Source: Stomorhina lunata
Lineage: Eukaryota; Arthropoda; Insecta; Diptera; Rhiniidae
Direction of reading: 5' to 3'
Assembly: GCA_933228675.1 (NCBI GenBank)
Contig: OW121743.1
Span: forward strand, 67,995,708-68,059,707
Length of the DNA: 64,000 nucleotides
Part shown: piece by piece, positions 41,227 to 53,650 of the stretch
Position numbering within the stretch: the stretch's first letter is position 1
How the letters are laid out: every line of letters begins with the position of its first letter
Notes under the pieces: generated by a model
The model's database searches: none
What the model was told of the DNA's origin: nothing
The model's input: the letters and a program-made list of their open reading frames with translations, nothing else
Made by a program: the position numbers and the translations under genes

Positions 41227-42105
41227 CATAAAAACTTTGGATTAACCACATAACTAAGTTTTTTTCATATGACATGTAAATAAAAGTAAATATTAAATTA
41301 ACAGTGTATCTCTAATGTAGATTTTACATATAATTTTAAAAGTATGTGCAAGAATGTTCTAAATTATCTTTAGATAATTTTTTAGAACATTTCTTATATG
41401 TTAGATGTGAAAAGATATGCTATAATACTACTAAATTAATTTATCCATAACATTTTACTGTTAATACTGCTCTGTTAAAATTAGATACACTTATACGAAC
41501 CAAAACACATATGGGCTATGGACATAAAACAGTTACGTCAAGCCAAGACATAAACCAATTAGATACTTGACGAAGAACTTATATGTTAAATAATTTGAAG
41601 AAGGTGTAAAAGCTATGTTATGTTAGAAAACTATATAAAAGTTTGGAATATTGACGCTAGATCTATAAAGTTTGTAAAGTGGAAATTTTGTTCTATCATA
41701 GCAATGGATGGATAAATAAATGTATTATTAAATTTAATTATGTAGATTCTCTGTTTTAAGTTAATAATGAAATTATATTTTTGAATTACTGAAGCTATTA
41801 CGATAGACATGTAGTTACAGGTAAAAGAATGTAAAGAGCATCCAAAACTTATTTCTTAAAAGTGACACTTCTTCTTTCAGTCTATAAAAGTTGTACATAA
41901 TTGTATACATAATTGTAATACTAAAATATTAAAACTTAATATAAGGTAATGATTTGGAAAATTTTTGATAATAAACTTTTCTTATTTGCTTAACAAAAGT
42001 CCATCTATACTGATTTCACTTTAAAACTTACCTAAATTTAGTCCAAAATTATGATTTATGAAAAAAAAAACTTTTATATAACTGTAAATTTATTAAATTA
42101 GGTTG
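41211..42105. repeat. Left arm of giant imperfect inverted repeat
   Basis: Many blocks recur reverse-complemented at about 45722-46690: for example AACTTTGGAT, TATTAAATTAACAGTG, CCAATTAGATACTTGACGAA, ATATTGACGCTAGA and ATAATAAACTTTTCTTATTT, in the reversed order expected of an inverted duplication. The arms are diverged (substitutions and indels), so the event is old. No protein is encoded. Confidence 0.75.
41354..41390. repeat. Local hairpin in the left arm
   Basis: ATGTTCTAAATTATCT is followed almost immediately by its imperfect complement ending AGAACAT, forming a stem of about 15 bp. It lies inside the inverted-repeat arm. No terminator or RNA role can be assigned. Confidence 0.55.
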
Positions 42106-42149
42106 TTTTTATTTTAGTTGCATTGTTCTTATATTTTAATACTGTTATT

Positions 42150-45100
42150 TAAGATCAAAAAAATAGTTTAATATCGAAAATTAAAAATGATTTTATAAAA
42201 ATTTTTAATATTGAAAATTGTCTATAAAAACTTGAATATTAAAAATTTTTTCTAAACAAAATTTTAATACTAAAAATTTCATTTTTGAAAATTTTCTATA
42301 AAAAATTTTCTTTTTGAAAATTTTCTATAAAAAATTTTCTTTCTCAAAATTTTCTATAAAAAATTTTCTTTTCGAAATTTTTCTATAAAAAATTATAGTA
42401 TCGAAAATTTTCTTTAAAAAATTTTAATATCGAAAATTTTCTTTAAAAAGCTTTAATATTAAAAATTTTCTTTCAAAAATTTTCTTACAAAAAATTTAAT
42501 ATAAAAAATTTTAGTATCTACAAATTTCTAAAAAAAAAATTTAATATCGAGGATTTTCTATAAAAAAATTTAACATTAAAAATTTTCCAAAAAAAAATTT
42601 TAATATAGAAAACTTTCTATTAAAACTGTTAATATCAAAAATTTTCTATAAAAAAATGTATACGAAAAAGGTATATAAAAGATTTTAATATCAAAAATTT
42701 TGTGTAAAAAAATTTATATCAAATTTTCTTTAAAAAATCTTAATATCGAAAATTTTCTATAAAAAATTTATACCAAAAAGGTTCTATAAAAAATTTTCAT
42801 ATAAAAAATTTTCTATAAAAAATTGAATATTGCAAATTTTCTACAAAAAAAAGTATGTCGAAAATTTTCTGTTAAAAATTTTATTATCAAAAATTTACTT
42901 TAAAAAATTTTAATAACAAAAATTTTCTGTAAAATTTTGAATATCAAAAATTTGCTATAAAAAATTTTTATTTCGGAAATTTTCCATAAAAAAAATTTGA
43001 ATACTAGAAACTTTCTAGTACTAAAGTTTTTTATTGAAAATTTTCAAATTTAAAATTTTTCGATATTAAAATTGTTTATAAAAAAAAATTCTATGAAAAA
43101 TTTCAAAATCGAAAATTTTCTCAAAAAAATGTTCAATATCGAAAATTTCCTATAAAAAATTTTATATAAAAGAATTTATTATCAAAAACAAAAAATTTAG
43201 TAGCAATAACAAATATGAATTTTTTAAATATTAAATATTAAATATTTTAAAATATTAAATAATACATCGAAAATTTTGTATAAAATATTTTAACATAGAT
43301 AATTTAGAAAAACTTTAATATCGAAAATTATTAAGATAAATGTAAATATCAAAAAAATTCCTTTAAAAAATTTAAATATCAAAATTTTTTGTAAAAAAAT
43401 GTCAATATCGAAATTTACTATAAAAAATTTTATATCGAAAATTGTCTATATAAAAAATTTTAATATCGAAAATTTGCTATAAAAAATTTTGATATCGAAA
43501 ATTTTCTATAAAAATGTATCAAAAATATTCTATAAAAAACTTTAATATTAAAATTTTTCGAAAATTTTCTATAAAAAATTTAATATCGAAAATTTTTTAA
43601 TATTCAAAAAAATTTTAATATTGAAAACATTTTTCATTCAAAGTTTTCTATTGTATAAAAATTTCTATTAAAATTTTCAACATCGAAAATTTTCTAAAAA
43701 ATATTTCTATAAAAAATTTTAATATTTAAAATTTTCTATAAAACATTTTAATATCGAAAATTTTCTATAAAATATTTTAATATCAAAAATTTTCTATAAC
43801 AAATTTTCATATTAAAAATTTACTATAAATATCGAAAATTTTTTATAAAAAATTTTAATATCGAAAATTTTCTATAAAAAATTTTAATATCGAAAATTTT
43901 CTATAAAAAATTTTAATATCGAAAATTTTCTATAAAAAACTTTAATATCGAAAATTTTTTATAAAAAATTTTAATTTCGAAAATTTTCTATAAAAAATTT
44001 TAATTTCAAAAATTTTCTATAAAAAAAATTCTATATAAAATTTTGTATTAAAAATTTCAATATTGAAAATTTCAATAAAAAAATTTGAATATCAAAAATT
44101 TTCTATTAAATAGCAAAAAATTTCCTATAAAAAATTTTTGTTTAGAAAAATTTTCAACATCGAAAATTTTCTAAAAAATATTTCTATAAAAAATTTTAAT
44201 ATTTAAAATTTTCTATAAAACATTTTAATATCGAAAATTTTCTATAAAATATTTCAATATCAAAAATTTTCTATAACAAATTTTCATATTAAAAATTTAC
44301 TATAAATATCGAAAATTTTTTATAAAAAATTTTAATATCGAAAATTTTCTATAAAAAATTTTAATATCGAAAATTTTCTATAAAAAATTTTAATATCGAA
44401 AATTTTCTATAAAAAACTTTAATATCGAAAATTTTCTATAAAAAATTTAATATCGAAAATTTTTTAATATTCAAAAAAATTTTAATATTGAAAACATTTT
44501 TCATTCAAAGTTTTCTATTGTATAAAAATTTCTATTAAAATTTTCAACATCGAAAATTTTCTAAAAAATATCTCTATAAAAAATTTTAATATTTAAAATT
44601 TTCTATAAAACATTTTAATATCGAAAATTTTCTATAAAATATTTTAATATCAAAAATTTTCTATAACAAATTTTCATATTAAAAATTTACTATAAATATC
44701 GAAAATTTTTTATAAAAAATTTTAATATCGAAAATTTTCTATAAAAAATTTTAATATCGAAAATTTTCTATAAAAAATTTTAATATCGAAAATTTTCTAT
44801 AAAAAACTTTAATATCGAAAATTTTTTATAAAAAATTTTAATTTCGAAAATTTTCTATAAAAAATTTTAATTTCAAAAATTTTCTATAAAAAAAATTCTA
44901 TATAAAATTTTGTATTAAAAATTTCAATATTGAAAATTTCAATAAAAAAATTTGAATATCAAAAATTTTCTATTAAATAGCAAAAAATTTCCTATAAAAA
45001 ATTTTTGTTTAGAAAGTTTTCTATTAAAAAATTTTTATTTCGAAAATTTTCTATAAAAAAAAAAATTTTAATACTAAAAATTTTTTAAACAAAATTTTAG

Positions 45101-45345
45101 TGTTGAAAATTTTCTATAAAAAATTTTCATATCGAAGATTTTCCACAAAAAATTTTATTAACAAAAATTTTCCATAACAAATTTGGATATCGAAATTTTT
45201 TTATAGAAATTGTAATATCGAAAGATTTCTGTAAAAAAATTAATATTAAAATGTTCTGTAAAAAATTTTAATTTCAAATATTATCTATAAAAAAATGATT
45301 ATCAACAATTTTCTTTAGATATTAATATCGAATATTTTCTTTATT
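42150..45345. repeat. AT minisatellite array 5 (29-bp unit) with higher-order duplication
   Basis: The unit is 29 bp: CGAAAATTTTCTATAAAAAA plus a TTTTAATAT linker. Most of the array is diverged. A block at about 43561-44147 recurs at about 44428-45014, exactly 867 bp downstream, with a partial third copy between them starting 477 bp after the first. The array forms the loop of the surrounding giant inverted repeat. Confidence 0.9.
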
Positions 45346-45721
45346 CTTCTTTCTTTGTTTTATTCAACATTTTTTAAAATTATATATTGAATTTTCCAAT
45401 TATCTACATTTTGTAAACATTTTTTAATTACATGTGAATAAAAATATCTATGTATATCTGTTTTTACAAACTTAAAAAAAAAATAAAAGTTTTTTTAATA
45501 AAAGTATTGTTAACAAAAGGTAATTGTAGGTAAATTCATTCATCATGAAAATTTGTTTATTCTGCAAAAGTTTTGATCATAACATACATTGTTATACTTA
45601 TTTACGTAGGTGGCAGCAAAATGTTATTCAAGTTCATTAAAAACGAAAAAATCATAAGTTTATGTTTAGCAAATATTTGAAAAATAATTGTTCGTGCTAA
45701 AATCAAAGTAAGAAAATTTGA

Positions 45722-46690
45722 GCACAAATTTACTAAAATAAATAAATAAAAGTTTTGCTTATATTATTTAACTTAAATTATTTTCTCATAAGTCATAATT
45801 TTAGACTAAATTTAGGAACGTTTCAAAGTGACCAAAACATTTTGTGTAATAAGCGTAAGAAAGAACTTTTGTTAAATAAATAAGAAAAGTTTATTATGAA
45901 AAAGTTGTCTAAACCATTAGTTTATGTTAAATTTTATATATGTATTACTTTAATTATTATATCTCGAACTTTTAGAGTTGCAAATAGGAAGCACCTGCAA
46001 TTACTTGCCTATCTATTCACTTGGACGTAACAAATAAAATCTCGTAATTAACAGAGAAAAAAAGGAATTCAACTTAATTTTCACAAACATACATTTTGTA
46101 ATCCATCCATTTCGATGACTGTAACATAATTTCAGTCTTTTAGGCTTTTAAGCATCTAGCGTCAATAATACAAACTTGTTTACTTAACTAACTTAGGATA
46201 ACTAAGTCACTTATGACTCTACTAATTATCTGACTTACAAATTCTTCGTCAAGTATCTAATTGGTTTTTGTCTTGACTTTATGGAATTTTATAATGCCAT
46301 AATGTCAATGTGGTTTGTGAATTAAATGATAAATATTTAGAACAAATAAGAAAATCGGCGCTAGATGGTGCTCCTAAAATTCTCCACTTTGAATAGAACT
46401 GTTAAATTCCTATGTTAACTACAAACTGTTATGGATAAACAAATTTAGTAATGTTAAAGCATATCTTGGCTTATCTAACAGATAAAAAACTTACTGAAAA
46501 ATTATCTTTAGTCATGTCCTGTACATTACTAAATTTCGAACATTAGAGAATAAGATTTCCAACATTTCTTTACTTCTCAAAGATAGATTCACTGTTAATT
46601 TAATACTTTTGTTTGTACTTTAACTGTAAAAAACATAGTCATGTGCTTATCCAAAGTTTTCAAGAAAGAAAAGAGCTTGACGAATTTCGT
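45722..46690. repeat. Right arm of giant imperfect inverted repeat
   Basis: This is the reverse-complement counterpart of 41211-42105. The 45346-45721 segment between the array and this arm has no clear partner on the left, so the loop is asymmetric. Confidence 0.75.
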
Positions 46691-47089
46691 CAAACGTTTT
46701 GGTGCATATGTAGATTGTAATCGTTAAAGGTTTAAAATTGTGTAATAATAAAAGTATGTATATGAAAATATTGAATTATCAAAATATTATTTACTCCTTT
46801 TTTCAATAGATGGTATTAGTCATAGTATAACATAGTATGTTATCAGCTGGGAAATTAAAATTTAGTGTAATGATTAAATTTAGTTAATTCACACATATAG
46901 GTTCTGTGTGAATTCAACATAGGTAAAAGCTCACCTCACAAATGTCAGATAGAAAATATAAACAAATAAATATTAAAAGAAAATTTTTAAAAAGTTTATA
47001 AAAATTTTCTGCCATTTTCTGCAGGCATAAATCGTAAGTAGAAATGTAAATATGGTTATTTTTGATTTAAAATATTTATAATTATTTAT
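46691..47089. other. AT-rich spacer, nothing recognised
   Basis: This is short unique-looking DNA between the inverted arm and the decayed coding fragments. No feature is supported. Confidence 0.4.
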
Positions 47090-47109
47090 AGAAGGTTTTT
47101 CCAGAGCCA

Positions 47110-47520
47110 ATCGCACGAAAGGAGGAGTTTTCGGCTACAATAATATGTTGCGCAGATTTATCATGTCTTATATAAAATAGCTGAAAAAATTTGCAGGAGT
47201 TTTTCCAGTTAAAGTGGCACCAGCATCAGGATTCACGCCTGCACATAACGGATACTCAACAAACGTCAATCGATCTCCAACAACAATCCCCGATGTTTCA
47301 CTTTTTATCAAGTTTGCAACAAAAACATCTTTGTCGGGATATTTACCCAAGCTCATTGCTGTATCTTCATCACTACCGTCTAAATCAATATCATCAAATT
47401 CTGAATCAAAATTTTTAGAATCTGACTCCAGACATTATTAGCAAAGGAATCATCTCAAAATCCTGTAACTTCGCCTTCACTCGAATTCGAACTCGGAATC
47501 AATGTCATCACATGTTAAAG
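47110..47520 (-). pseudogene. Decayed minus-strand coding fragment, acidic N-part
   Basis: The minus strand shows protein-like stretches in shifting frames. They are a DDIDSEFEFE segment, then an acidic run containing DDIDLDGSDEDTA that leads into about 60 residues with KYPDKDVFVANL and TGKTPANFF. A third piece in another frame, with HIIVAENSSF and IGSGKT, ends near 47105. The acidic start followed by TP..FF is weakly like the N-terminus of piggyBac-type transposases, but I do not recognise it securely. At least two frameshifts break it. Confidence 0.4.
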
Positions 47521-47605
47521 GTTTTCTATACATCTTAAATCTTGTAAACAAATAAAAATATATGAAAAACCAAAAAGATAAAATTAAAGTCCACGTATAG
47601 GCCCA

Positions 47606-47737
47606 AGATCTATTTTGACGTTCTGGGACAACGTGTCCACTGTTCTGGCAGCGTTGAAACCACTCTTGGAACTTGTTTTCACTAACTGCAGCCTTACCAT
47701 AGGTATTTGTAATAACTTTATGATTGTCTAATATGTC
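47606..47737 (-). pseudogene. Fragment resembling a mariner-type helix-turn-helix
   Basis: About 44 residues on the minus strand include TYGKAAVS and FQEWFQR, matching the pattern YG..A(L/V)S....WF.(R/K)F seen in the N-terminal HTH of mariner transposases. The downstream DDE part is absent. Upstream codons continue on the far side of the inserted DINE-like element (47758-48562), so the reading frame was split by that insertion. Confidence 0.4.
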
Positions 47738-47757
47738 TGTGACACATTTTCTATAAA

Positions 47758-48562
47758 AAACAAGTAACAAAGCGCTATAGTCGGTCAAGCCCGACCATAC
47801 GATACCCTTCACCACTAAGGTCAAAGGTGTTATTTTTGCTGTATAAAGACAAATATTTACTAAATTTTGCCATCATACAAACATTTTCTCAAAACTTATA
47901 TATTTAAGCTGTTTTTGTCACTTTGACTTATATTAGAGCTAGGGTCAAATGTGGAAATTAAATTAATTCGAAATTTGGCAAATTGATTACAGTTGTTACA
48001 AAAATTATGTATGCAAAAAATAAATTTAAAATTCTCATTATCTTTAGATTTACAAGCGTTTTAGTGATTTTTGTCTCATTTAATGCATTTTTAAAGAAAA
48101 GTTTGTATGGGAGCTATGGTCAACTATGGACCGATTTCAACGAAATTTGGTGCAGTGATTTAAGATTACATAATCAGTATTTGGTTTAAATTTCATGAAA
48201 AAATATTGATATTTGAGGCCAATATATCAATTCCGGGAAGTGGGACCTATGGGAGGTACCATAAATAATGGACCGATTTTGATCAATTTCAATAGCCATG
48301 GTCCCATTATCAAAAAAAATGATCGGTGCCAAATTGCATCAAATTATCTTTAGAATTGCGACCTGTACCTAGTTTGATTACAAGGTTTACATGGGGGTCC
48401 AGCCAGCCAGACGGACGGACGGACATCGCTAAATCGACTCAGAAAGTGATTATAAGCCTATTGGTATACTAAAAGGTGGGTCTAAGACAAATATTTCTAT
48501 GTGTTACAAACATCAGCACAAACTTATAATACCCTTTCCACCTATGGTGGTGAAGGGTATAA
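47758..48562 (-). mobile_element. DINE-1/mini-me-like element (copy C)
   Basis: This is a minus-oriented full copy of about 805 bp: AACAAGTAAC, then the GTCGG-TCAAGC-CCGAC hairpin, GATACCCTTCACCAC, and at the other end GGTGGTGAAGGGTATA. The (GTCY)n tract appears as GACGGACGGACGGAC at about 48411-48425. A 14-bp direct repeat, GTGACACATTTTCT, lies just outside (47739-47752 and 48571-48584). Confidence 0.7.
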
Positions 48563-48759
48563 ATATGCCAGTGACACATTTTCTTTTCATTTCATATGTA
48601 TGTCCATGTACAGTTTGTAATAAAATCAAGGGTCATTATTTTTTCCTTTTTTACACTTCTAGGCAGTTATAATTTATTGTTTATACTTTAAGCCATTTTT
48701 ATAGAAATAAACGTTAAATGTGTTTAAGCTAAATGCATTGTTGGTAATATCAAAATTAA

Positions 48760-49009
48760 ATTTTATATATTTAATGTAACAATTGACCAATTTGCTAGAA
48801 AATTTTCCGTCTTCAGGAGTCAAAAAGAAATTATCTATCCATACAGCTACCCTATCACCACTTGTTGTAAATTCAACAGGAAGTTTTTCCAAACATTCTT
48901 TTTTTGGTTCAATTGTTCATCGAGTTGTCCACAAAACCTTCGTCTTTCTCAAACAAGGAGAACAATTCGTCCGGCCAAAACTCGTGCACTTTTTTACTTT
49001 CAATACATA
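48760..49009 (-). pseudogene. Decayed minus-strand coding fragment, unknown family
   Basis: Two adjacent open stretches in different frames read as protein: one with KVHEFWPDELFSLF and one with FTTSGDRVAVWIDNFF. The frame changes between them at about 48892-48905. Composition is coding-like compared with the surroundings. It may be part of the same old gene or transposon as the fragments at 47110-47737. No family is recognised. Confidence 0.35.
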
Positions 49010-49394
49010 GTTTTTAAAAATTTTTATTGTAAGAAATATTAAAAAAAATTCAAAAATAAAAATATTGTATTTTTGTTTATATTTTATATTGACATTGTTG
49101 GGTTGAATTTATTTTGTTGTGGTGTGTTATTAAGTTTTTGAACCAGTATTGTATTTTTTAAAGTATTTTGTGTAGAAAAAGAAATCAAAATCAACAACAC
49201 AATACAACTATGCATATTTAGTGTGTGGTGGATATATTAGTATACACTAATACTATTGGTTAAAATGCAACTCTGAATTAAAGCTTTTTTACCAATACTT
49301 CTTTAAAAACTCGTACTATGACAGATGTCAAAGTACGTGCTTTTGAGAGTATCCACTTATCAGTTAGTAGCAAAATGAAGGGCATTGAAAATCC
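49010..49394. other. AT-rich spacer, nothing recognised
   Basis: This separates the decayed coding fragments from array 6. No feature is supported. Confidence 0.4.
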
Positions 49395-52300
49395 TACCTA
49401 ATATAAATTTTTTTATAAAAAATTTTCGATATTAAACTTTTTTATAGAAAATTTTCGATATTAAAATTTTTTATAGAAAATTTTCGATATTTAAATTTTT
49501 TTATAAAAATTTTCGATTTTAAAATTTTTTATAGAAAATTTTCGATTTTAAAATTTTTTATAGAAAATTTTCGATATTAAAATTTTTTATAGAAAATTTT
49601 TGATTTTAAAATTTTTTATAGAAAATTGTCGATTTTAAAATTTTTATAGAAAATTTTCGATTTTAACATTTTTTATAGAAAATTTTCGATATTAAAATTT
49701 TTTATAGAAAATTTTCGATATTAAAATTTTTTATTGAAAATTTACGATATTAAAATTTTTTTATAGAAAATTTTTGGTATAAAAATTATTTATAGAAAAT
49801 TTTCGGTATTAAAATTTTTTATAGATAATTTTCGGTATTTAATTTTTTTGTCGAAAATTTTCGGAATTACAATTTTTTATAGAAAATTTTCGATATTAAA
49901 ATTCTTTTGGCAGAAAATTTTCAGTATTAAAATTTTTTATAGAGAGTTTCCGGAATTATTTTTTTTTATAAAAAAATTTCGGTTATAAAATTTTTTTTTA
50001 GAAAATTTTCGGTATAAACATTTTTTATAGAAAATTTTCGGTATTAAAATTTTTTGTAGAAGATTTTCGGTATTAAAATTTGTTGTAGAAAATTTTCGAT
50101 GTTAAAATTTTTTGTAGAAAATTTTCGGTATTAAAATTTTTTGTAGAAAATTTTTGATATTAAAATTTTTTCTAGAAAATTTTTGATATTAAAATTTTTT
50201 CTAGAAAATTTTCGGTACTAAAATTTTTTATAGAAAATTTTCGGCATTAAAATTTTTTACAGAAAATTTTCAAATAACATTTTTTATAGAAAATATTCAG
50301 CATTAAAATTTTTTATAGGAAATTTTCAGCATTAAATTTTCTTATAGAAAATTTTCAGCATTAAATTTTCTTATAGAAAATTCTCGGTATAAAAATTTTT
50401 TATAGAAAATTTTAGGTATTAAATTTTTTTATAGAATATTTTCGGTATTTAAATATTTTATAGAAAATTTTCGGTATTCAAATTTTTTTATAGAAAGTTT
50501 TAGATAATAAAATTTTAAAAAAAAAATTTCGATATTCAAATTTTTATAGAAAATTTTCGACATTAAAATTTTTTATAGAAAATTTTTGGCATTAAATTTT
50601 CTTAAAGAAAATTCTCGGTATTACAATTTTTTATAGAAAATTTTCGATATTAAAACTTTTTGAAGAAAATTTTCTATATTAAAATTTTTTATAGAATATT
50701 TTCAGTATTAAAATTTTATATAGAAAATTTTTGGTATTGAAGTTTTCTATGGAAAATTTTCTTCATTAAAATTTTTTATAGAAAATTTTCGGTATGAAAA
50801 TTTTTTATAGAAAATTTTCGGAATTCAAATTTTTTATAGAAAATTTTCGGTATTCAAATTTTTTATAGAAAATTTTAGATAATAAAATTTAAAAAAAATA
50901 TCGGTATTCAAATTTTTAAAGAAAATTTTCGGTATTAAAAATTTTTAAAGCAAATTTTCGGTATTAAAATTTTTTATGGAAAATTTTCGGTATTAACATT
51001 TTTTGTAGAAAGTTTTCGGTATTAAATTTTTTTATAGAAAATTTTTGGTATTAAAATTTTTTATAGAAAATTTTCGGAATTCAAATTTTTTAAAGAAAAT
51101 TTTTGAGTTTTTTATAGAAAATTTTCGATATTAAAATTTGTAACCGAAAAATTTCAATATTAAAATTTTTAATAGAATAATTTTGATTTAAAATTTTTTT
51201 CATATAAAATTTTTGATTTTAAAATTTTTATATATTTCGATATGAAAATTTTTTGAAGAAAATTTTCAATGTTAAAATTTGTTATAGAAAATTTTTGATA
51301 TAAAAATTTTTTAATGGAAAATTTTCGACATTAAAATCTTTTCTTAAATTTTTTTGATATTAAAAGATTTTATAGAAAGTTTTTCATATTAAAATTTTAT
51401 TTGCAAAATTTCTTATAGAAAATTTTCGGTATTAAAATTTTTTGTAGAAAATTATCGGTATAAAAATTTTTTATACAAGATTATGAGTATTAAATTTTTT
51501 TTTTGAAAATTTTCGGTATTAAAATTTTTTATAGAAAATTTTTGGTATTAAAATTTTTTTAGAAAATTTTCGATATTCAATTTTTTTTAAAGAAAATTTT
51601 CGATTAAGTTTTATTTATATCGGAATAAAACTTTTTATAGAAATTTTTCGATATGAAAATTTTTTGAAGAAAATTTTCGATATTAACATTTTTTATAGAA
51701 AATTTTCGATATTAAAATATTTTCTTAAATTTTTTTGATATTAAAACTTTTAAAAAAAAATTTTGATATTAAAATTTTATTTGGAAAATTTTTTATAGAA
51801 AATTTTCGATATAAAATTTTTTGTACAAAATTTTCGATATTAAAATTTTTTATAGAAAATTTTCGATATTAAAATTTTTCACAGAAAAACTAAAATTTTC
51901 GTTATTAAAATTTTTTGTGAAAAACTTTTCGATATCAAAATTTTTTATAGAAAATTTTTGATATCAAAATTTTTCAATATTAAAATTTTTATAGACATTT
52001 TTTAAAAAATTTTCTATATTAGAATTTTTCTATAAAATTTTTGATACAAAAATTTTTGATAATAAAATTTTTGATAGAAAATTTTCAGTATTAAAATTGT
52101 TTAAAGCAAGTTATCGTTATTATAATGTTTGTTGAAAATTTTCGATATTAAATTTTTTATTGAAAATTTTTGATATAAAAATTTTTTATAGAAAATTTTC
52201 GGTATTAACATTTTTTATAGAAAATTTTATTTTTAAAAATTTTTCGTAGAAAATTTTCGGTATTAATATTTTTTGTAGAAAATTTTCGATTTAAAACTTT

Positions 52301-52880
52301 TTAAAGAAATTTTTTGATACAAAAATTTTTAATAATAAATATTTTTATAAATTATCTTCGATATTAAAATTATTTATAGAAAACTTTCGGTATTAAAATT
52401 GTTTATAGAAAGTTTTTGGTTTTAAAATTTTTATAGAAAATTTTTGATATTAAATTTTTTTAAAGAAAATGTTCAACATTATTTTTTTTTAAAGAAAATT
52501 TTTGATGTTAAATTTTTTTGAAGGCAATTTTTAGTATTAAAATATTTCATAGAAAAGTTTCAATATTTAAATTTTTATACCAAATTTTTGATACTAGAGT
52601 TATTGATAATAAACTTTTTTATAAATTATTTTCGATATTAAAATTTTCGGTGTTAAAAATGTTTATAGAAAATTTTTGATCGGAAAATTTTTCATGCAAA
52701 GTTTTGATATTGAAATTTTTTATAGAAAATGTTCGATATATTTTAATATTTTTAAGAAAAAATTTCGATTTTAATTTTTTATAGCAATTTTCGATTTCAC
52801 AAATTTTATAAAAAATTTTCGATTATAAAATTTCGTACAGAAAATTTTCGATATTAAATCTTTTATAGAAATATTTCGAT
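49395..52880. repeat. AT minisatellite array 6 (29-bp unit, reverse orientation)
   Basis: The units read TTTTTTATAGAAAATTTTCG plus an ATATTAAAA or GTATTAAAA linker, the reverse complement of the array 5 unit. Divergence is high, with GGTATT, GATATT and GCATT sub-variants in blocks. It ends against a short DINE-like stub. Confidence 0.9.
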
Positions 52881-53650
52881 ATTCCTAGAAAGTGATTATA
52901 AACCGATAAGTGTAGGGTATATTTAAATTAAATGATCGCTTAATAATTTCAGTTATGATTGCAACATTTCTCTTTCATGTGAGTATTAATAAAAAACCAA
53001 GTGTTTATTCATAGGGATTGTATTTTTATACTTTATTGTAAATAATTCTATACATTTGCCTTTAAACAATTATTTAATATTTCCTCTACTATTTAAAAAT
53101 AAAAAAACTCATTAAATTACTTTTTGTCTTTATAAACAAATCGATATGATTCATTTGATGAACGAACATGCGTTCGGTTGTTCATCATTTAAATTTAAAT
53201 ACTCAAGACGCCAAAATATAATTTCTTCAATGACCATCAACAGCAGCAGCCGGTCGGCTGCCGATCCATAATTAAATTCAAATTTAAATTTGAATTTTCT
53301 TTTATTATTTTTATTTATTTAAAATCGAAAAGAATTCGTTGAGTAAACATAAATACAACAAACCCTAAAAAGTCTAAAAATTCAAACATAAATTTTACTT
53401 TTTTTTATTCCATTGTATATTTAGTTAACAAGGTCATTGAATGGTGTTAATAATCGAAATCAAGTGTTCGGATACTTATCAAATTCATAAATAAAATTAT
53501 CAGAAAAAAAAAAAATTAAAATAACAAAATAAAAGCAAAATAACCGCAAAGAAATTATGGGTGTTGTTTGACCGTAATATAGAAAACTTTTAATCGCTTT
53601 ATTACATTTTGTTTAAAGATTTAGAAACTGAAATAAAACATTCAAACTGA
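52881..53650. other. Unique spacer with three palindromes and a DINE-like stub
   Basis: The first 40 bp (about 52886-52925: AGAAAGTGATTATAAACC, then a TAGGGTATA end) resemble the terminal part of copy C. Three palindromes lie at 53157-53186, 53246-53261 and 53275-53296. No ORF is present. This is among the least repetitive stretches of the right half. Confidence 0.55.
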
